Assembly (NCBI GenBank): GCA_927405585.1
Contig: CAKMJS010000131.1
Span: 1-35,819, forward strand
Reading direction: 5' to 3'
DNA from: an uncultured Desulfosporosinus sp.
GTDB taxonomy: Bacteria > Bacillota > Desulfitobacteriia > Desulfitobacteriales > Desulfitobacteriaceae
DNA: 35,819 nt
Positions 31,636-35,819 of this stretch are shown here, one piece after another (positions within the stretch are counted from its first letter, which is position 1; every line of letters begins with the position of its first letter). The position numbers and the translations under genes are program-made. Under the pieces are notes generated by a model that was not told where the DNA came from, searched no databases, and saw only the letters and a program-made list of their open reading frames with translations.

Positions 31636-33139
31636 TTGCTACCGCCTCCTTTTTAGCACGGTACTTCGCCATGAGTAATGGTGTCAATACAGAAATTAAT
31701 GTAAGAATGATCAAGAGCAAAGAGATAGGGTGGGTAAAGAAAACTTTAAATACAGAGCCTTCAGCACCCGCTAGGGAAATAGATCTACTTAGATTATCTT
31801 CCGCGATGGGTCCCAGGATAATTCCGAGAGCCATAGCACCAGTGTCAAAGCCGACTCTTCCACCAAAGTATCCAACCAGACCAAAGAAAATCATGACCAT
31901 TACATCAACTATACTATTTCTGATAGTATAGGAACCAATAACGGAGAGGGCAACTATCGCAACACCTATATAGGAAGTTGGAACGTTAAGAACCTTAGCC
32001 GTTCCTTTGATTAGGTGTACTCCCACAAAAACCATAACAATATTAACTACGATTAAAGAAACAATAAAGCTATAGGCGAGCTCAGCATTATTTGCAAAGA
32101 TCTTAAAACCAGGTTGAATACCGTGGGCCAACAAGGCACCCATAATAACTGCTGCAACAGCACTACCAGGAATACCTAAGGTTAACATCGGGATCAAGCT
32201 GCCACCAATAGTCGCATTGTTGGCTGCTTCGCTGGCTACAACCCCTTCAATAGCTCCTTTTCCGAAGTTTGCCTTATTTTTATCCCACCGCTTTGCTTCA
32301 TTATAGGAGATAATACCTGCAATCTCTCCACCAGCTCCTGGTAAGATACCTACAAAAGTCCCGATGATGGAGGAACGCATTAAGTTTGCCTTTGCGCTCT
32401 TCAATAGCGTCTTTGCCACAAGCATGGCTGCACCTTTTTTGGCCTTATAGTCTGCAATAAATTTATTATTGCTCCCAACCAGGACAATAACCTGAGAGAA
32501 GGAGAAAAGACCAATCATGGCTGGGATCACTTCAATACCCTGTACTAAAGAATAAGCACCAAACGTAAACCGGCGAGCACCTTCAAGGGGATCAAGGCCG
32601 ATTGTACTGATGAGCATACCCAAACCGCCGGACATTAATCCTTTCACAACATTGCCCGGGACCATGGCAGCGATAGTACTCAGTCCAAAGATACAAAGCC
32701 AGAAAAATTCAGGTGCTCCAAATTTGAGAGCTAATTGAGCCATTGGTGCGGCCAAGAATAAAAGAAACAAAGTGCCTATAACTCCACCGAAAGCAGAAGC
32801 AAATAATGAAGCATTTAACGCCCCCGCAGCGTTCCCCTGTTTAGTCATTGGCCAACCGTCAAATGTGGTTGCCACTGAAGAAGGGGTACCCGGAGTGTTA
32901 ATGAGAATAGCAGAGTTAGAACCACCATAGATGGCTCCAGAGTAAATGGCCCCGAGCATAATCAGACCGCTAATTGGATTCATGGCAAAGGTTATGGGAA
33001 CCATCAAGGCTACACCCATGGTGGCAGTAAGACCTGGCAGCGCACCAATTATAATACCGCCAATGAGACCGGCAATTATAAGCAAAAAATTGATAGGTAT
33101 AAAGCTGTTTGCAAACCCTGTAAGAATGTTCTCTAGCAT
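31622..33139 (-). CDS. Tripartite tricarboxylate transporter large membrane subunit (TctA family), transporter 2
   Basis: 505 residues, multi-spanning. Signatures are GGIIIGALPGLTATMGVALMVP, YGGSNSAILINTPGTPSSVATTFDG, GLDPLEGARRFTFG and ASEAANNATIGGSLIPMLTLGIPGSAVAAV. It is related to the protein at 17126 but clearly diverged, so the two transporters probably carry different substrates. Here the operon order is larA-like, tctC, tctA, tctB, while transporter 1 has tctC, tctB, tctA. An AGGAGG site precedes the ATG. Confidence 0.92.
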   Translation of the reverse strand: MLENILTGFANSFIPINFLLIIAGLIGGIIIGALPGLTATMGVALMVPITFAMNPISGLIMLGAIYSGAIYGGSNSAILINTPGTPSSVATTFDGWPMTKQGNAAGALNASLFASAFGGVIGTLFLLFLAAPMAQLALKFGAPEFFWLCIFGLSTIAAMVPGNVVKGLMSGGLGMLISTIGLDPLEGARRFTFGAYSLVQGIEVIPAMIGLFSFSQVIVLVGSNNKFIADYKAKKGAAMLVAKTLLKSAKANLMRSSIIGTFVGILPGAGGEIAGIISYNEAKRWDKNKANFGKGAIEGVVASEAANNATIGGSLIPMLTLGIPGSAVAAVIMGALLAHGIQPGFKIFANNAELAYSFIVSLIVVNIVMVFVGVHLIKGTAKVLNVPTSYIGVAIVALSVIGSYTIRNSIVDVMVMIFFGLVGYFGGRVGFDTGAMALGIILGPIAEDNLSRSISLAGAEGSVFKVFFTHPISLLLIILTLISVLTPLLMAKYRAKKEAVANDKA

Positions 33140-33172
33140 AATAATTCTATCCTCCTGTTCACAAATAGAAGA

Positions 33173-33194
33173 GGGCAGGGAATCTACCCCGCCC
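33173..33194 (-). terminator. GC-rich hairpin between tctC and tctA of transporter 2
   Basis: On the minus strand GGGCGGGG and CCCTGCCC pair with one internal wobble or mismatch around a 6-base loop. The following TCTTCTATTTG is only moderately T-rich, so this may be an mRNA-stabilising or partial-termination hairpin that raises tctC expression relative to tctAB. Confidence 0.5.
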
Positions 33195-33228
33195 CCTGTC
33201 AGCTTGCAATAAAACTAAAAAGGCTCAA

Positions 33229-34215
33229 TTACTTGATTAAACCAAACTTGGTTAAGAGTTTCTTGTTGTACTCTTGTTGTGCATGTACGTACTTGTCAAA
33301 CTCTTCACCAGACATATTATCAGTAGGCTGTCCGGCTTTTTTCATGTCTGCAAGATACTCTGGATCCTCTTGAATTTTCTTAAAGGAGTCACGAAGGAAT
33401 TTAACTTTTTCAGGATCAGTACCCTTTGGAACAACGAATCCACGGCGAATATCAGATATTAAATCTAGTCCGGATTCTTTAAGAGTTGGAACGTCTGGTA
33501 AGAAAGCATTACGTTTTTCAGCTGCAATTCCCAAGATCGACATGTTTTCAATACTACGCATAACATCATTCACGTTACCGATCATGAGATCGATCTCTTT
33601 GCCTAGAAGAGCTGCGTTTTGGTCAGCTGCGCCCTTGTAAACAACTTGAGTAACTTCAATACCCAATCGGTCTTTAAGATCAAGAAGCATCATATGATGA
33701 CCGGTAAAGGTACCTACAATCCCTACTTTAAGCTTGTTAGGATTGGCTTTGGCATAATCAATAGCTTCTTTCCAGGTTTTATACTTACTATCTTTGTGAA
33801 CTGCTAATACTTGAGGGTCCGTCACTACCTGAGAAATATACTCAAAATCATCAATACTGAATTGAGCATCTTGAGCCATTGGTTGTAGAATCATGTGGGG
33901 TACATTGACTCCACCGAGAGTATATCCATCAGGTTGAGCCTTAGCGATTGCACCAAAGCCGATAGCTCCACCAGCACCGGTCGTGTAGTTAAAGACCCAT
34001 GGTTGCTCAGGAACATATTTATTCCAATATTTTTGCATAAGTCGAGCTTGGATATCACTGGAACCGCCAGCAGTAAAGGCAATAATCATATTAAGTGGCT
34101 TAATGGGGTATTTCTCCTTTTCAACTGTAGCTGTTTTCTGTCCACATCCTGTTAACGTAAGGGCTAAAACTAAGACCATACCAACAATTTTAACCAAAAT
34201 ATTGTTTTTCTTCAT
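33229..34215 (-). CDS. Tripartite tricarboxylate transporter substrate-binding lipoprotein (TctC/Bug family), transporter 2
   Basis: 328 residues. The lipobox is LTGC (Cys about 24). Bug-family blocks are YPIKPLNMIIAFTAGGSSDIQARLMQK, TGAGGAIGFGAIAKAQPDGYTLGGVN, GNVNDVMRSIENMSILGIAAEKR and DVPTLKESGLDLISDIRRGFVVPKGTDPEKV. It binds an unidentified anion outside the cell for TctAB. It lies about 135 bases after the LarA-like gene on the same strand, with no obvious terminator between them, which suggests that the imported compound is a hydroxyacid. Confidence 0.91.
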   Translation of the reverse strand: MKKNNILVKIVGMVLVLALTLTGCGQKTATVEKEKYPIKPLNMIIAFTAGGSSDIQARLMQKYWNKYVPEQPWVFNYTTGAGGAIGFGAIAKAQPDGYTLGGVNVPHMILQPMAQDAQFSIDDFEYISQVVTDPQVLAVHKDSKYKTWKEAIDYAKANPNKLKVGIVGTFTGHHMMLLDLKDRLGIEVTQVVYKGAADQNAALLGKEIDLMIGNVNDVMRSIENMSILGIAAEKRNAFLPDVPTLKESGLDLISDIRRGFVVPKGTDPEKVKFLRDSFKKIQEDPEYLADMKKAGQPTDNMSGEEFDKYVHAQQEYNKKLLTKFGLIK

Positions 34216-34349
34216 TCTTTAACTCCCCTTTTTAATTTATTATTTGTTATTTATTTTATATACCTACTTACAGTGATAATCACCTATTCGTAAGATAGAT
34301 ATAGGACTTACAGGCAACCTTTTGACATCTCTCGTTTGTAGTCATGCAT

Positions 34350-35612
34350 TCAAATAATATTAATAATAGGTATCATTGAAGATGCATATGGCAAAACGAC
34401 TATCTCTGGAGTAGTATAATTAGGAAGAGCCATATCCAGTGCCTCTTGCAATGAAGAAACCACTTCTACCATCAATGTTTTAGCAAGTGTAGGAGAAATC
34501 TGATCAGAAACAATAATTGTCCTAGCTTTTGCTAATGCTCGGGTCCATAGGTAAGCTTTATGAGGACCGATTACAAACTCTCTAGATGAAATTGATTCGA
34601 CTACTTCACGAGGATTTCTATATAGCGACATTTCTTGTTCAAAGCTTTCTTCCCCTGTCCCCTCTATACACTGAGCAACTAAAATAATAGTTCCACCTTC
34701 TTTGACAATTTGGGAAGCAGGTGTTAATGCCTTTTGAGCCTGGTAAACATTGAGATCTTTTGGAAATCCCCCCGGTGAGGCAATTACTATATGGGCTGGT
34801 TTCATTTGAACCCCAAAAATCCCTTTAGCAAATTCCGCTCCTTGACGATGAGCCTCGACCGGATGCCCGGCAACTGCTTTCACCACCTGTTTCTTATCAT
34901 TAAGAACAACATTGACAACCATATCCACGCCAATTATTTTCCCAATATCTTCTAAGTCCAGACGTGCTGGATTATCTTCTAAACGGCCTAATTCAGCTCC
35001 AGGACTAAATAAGCGGGCGTGATTTCCAGTGATCGTAGGACGACCTCCTAAACCAATTACAGCTCCTTTAACCCCTGCTGTAAAGCCCATAAACTGGTGA
35101 GCATCAATCATTCCAGTTACTATACGGTAATCGGCTTGGTTAAAATATTTATTGACATACACAGGAGTTCCTTGTGCAGAAGTCCCTAAAAACGTTAACA
35201 TTTCCTTATTATCCGCGTCATGGGCAACAATATTTTTAATCCTGCCTAATAGTTGTTCCCCTATAATATACTTTAAATCCTCAGGTGTAGCTGGGCGATG
35301 TAATCCTCCACCAATTAGAATAATTATCTGGTCTTCAGTTATTCCCAATTGATTCAACCACGCGACAAGTTCTTCTAAAATCAATCGACTTGGTACCGGA
35401 CGTGTAAGATCACTTACAGCAATAGCAATTTTTTGAGCCTTGACCAATTTATCTTGATTAATATTTCCGATCAGTTTTTCAATAGCTAAACGGATCTGCA
35501 ATGATGGGTCTTGCTCTGGTTCAACCTGACGGAGTTTCCCATAGATGCATTGTACTGATTCAGGTACATTACAAGACTGTTTTTCTCGTCCATAAGGAAC
35601 CTCAATTTGCAT
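34350..35612 (-). CDS. LarA-family nickel-pincer-nucleotide racemase (lactate racemase homologue, DUF2088)
   Basis: 420 residues, normal for LarA. Compared with Lactobacillus plantarum LarA from memory, all key residues have counterparts at nearly the same spacing: Arg71 in SDLTRPVP, His105 in GGGLHRP, His172, Lys182 and His198 in AHQFMGFTAGVK...TGNH (the nickel ligand histidines and the lysine carrying the pincer cofactor; intervals 10 and 16 match), and Tyr290/Lys294 in NVYQAQKAL. It should racemise or epimerise a 2-hydroxyacid; lactate is only one option in this broad family. Cofactor genes larB, larC and larE are not in the window. It leads the operon with Tct transporter 2 and carries a perfect inverted-repeat operator upstream. 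Confidence 0.88.
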   Translation of the reverse strand: MQIEVPYGREKQSCNVPESVQCIYGKLRQVEPEQDPSLQIRLAIEKLIGNINQDKLVKAQKIAIAVSDLTRPVPSRLILEELVAWLNQLGITEDQIIILIGGGLHRPATPEDLKYIIGEQLLGRIKNIVAHDADNKEMLTFLGTSAQGTPVYVNKYFNQADYRIVTGMIDAHQFMGFTAGVKGAVIGLGGRPTITGNHARLFSPGAELGRLEDNPARLDLEDIGKIIGVDMVVNVVLNDKKQVVKAVAGHPVEAHRQGAEFAKGIFGVQMKPAHIVIASPGGFPKDLNVYQAQKALTPASQIVKEGGTIILVAQCIEGTGEESFEQEMSLYRNPREVVESISSREFVIGPHKAYLWTRALAKARTIIVSDQISPTLAKTLMVEVVSSLQEALDMALPNYTTPEIVVLPYASSMIPIINII

Positions 35613-35678
35613 ATTTTTCCCCTTCCAAAAAGGCGATAATTACACTGCTTGTTTTTTATAGTACATGACAGAGATTAG

Positions 35679-35756
35679 AAAAGGGGTTTAAGATTTAATA
35701 GTTACTCAATTAAATCTTAAACCCCCAGGACTTAAACAACGTACATTTAATCCTCA
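35679..35756 (-). promoter_or_regulatory. Inverted-repeat operator upstream of the LarA-like gene (copy B)
   Basis: GGGGTTTAAGATTTAA and TTAAATCTTAAACCCC form a perfect 16-base inverted repeat with an 11-base spacer, about 70 bases before the start codon. A further CTTAAAC half-site follows 15 bases after the one in the right arm. The stretch aligns over about 75-80 bases with 7299-7377. A TATAAA on the minus strand near 35659 may be the -10 element. Confidence 0.75.
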
Positions 35757-35819
35757 CCTGATAGAATAAACCTCACTTTAGGAAAGCATCTACTTACGCA
35801 CTTGGATAAAGACGTGTCA

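Overview
The window looks like a low-GC Gram-positive anaerobe. Shine-Dalgarno sites are strong (AGGAGG type), binding proteins are lipoproteins with a Cys lipobox, and YueI/YebE-type proteins of Firmicutes occur beside tungsten aldehyde oxidoreductases, TRAP and tripartite tricarboxylate (Tct) transporters and a sigma-54 activator. A Desulfosporosinus/Desulfitobacterium-like clostridium is my best guess; no rRNA or tRNA is present to prove it. Almost all genes lie on the minus strand, so operons read from right to left.

Layout, left to right. 1-2424: modABC (modC cut by the window edge) for molybdate/tungstate uptake, behind a candidate molybdenum/tungsten-cofactor riboswitch and an intrinsic terminator. 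2458-3531: a radical SAM protein of the type that accompanies tungsten oxidoreductases. 3696-6098: housekeeping-type genes (UPF0316, YueI, a TDT-family transporter). 6204-7244: an Ldh2-family 2-hydroxyacid dehydrogenase with a distinctive inverted-repeat operator. 7690-8722: an IS91-type remnant, then a JAMM protease next to a ThiS/MoaD-like sulfur carrier. 9044-12839: module 1, a ferredoxin-like subunit, aldehyde ferredoxin oxidoreductase (AOR), and a beta-hydroxyacid dehydrogenase, interrupted by a decayed IS. 13203-14765: a thioredoxin reductase-like flavoprotein and a thioredoxin. 14996-22033: an alkaline-phosphatase-superfamily hydrolase, a Tct transporter with IS debris inside it, and a LysR regulator. 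22527-28888: module 2, ferredoxin-AOR-hydroxyacid dehydrogenase-TRAP transporter behind a sigma-54 promoter. 29286-31001: the likely sigma-54 activator and a second MoaD-like protein. 31180-35612: a second Tct transporter and a LarA-type (nickel pincer) racemase carrying the same operator as the Ldh2 gene.

How it may work together (inference): the transporters import organic acids. LarA and the Ldh2 and beta-hydroxyacid dehydrogenases would interconvert hydroxy- and oxo-acids or semialdehydes. The tungsten AORs with four-cluster ferredoxin partners would couple aldehyde/acid chemistry to ferredoxin. ModABC, the riboswitch, the radical SAM protein, the two ubiquitin-like sulfur carriers and the JAMM protease would supply or mature the W/Mo cofactor. 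The substrates are not visible in the sequence. Several decayed insertion sequences (IS4-, IS91-, IS1634- and IS66-like) suggest the island was assembled and trimmed by transposition.
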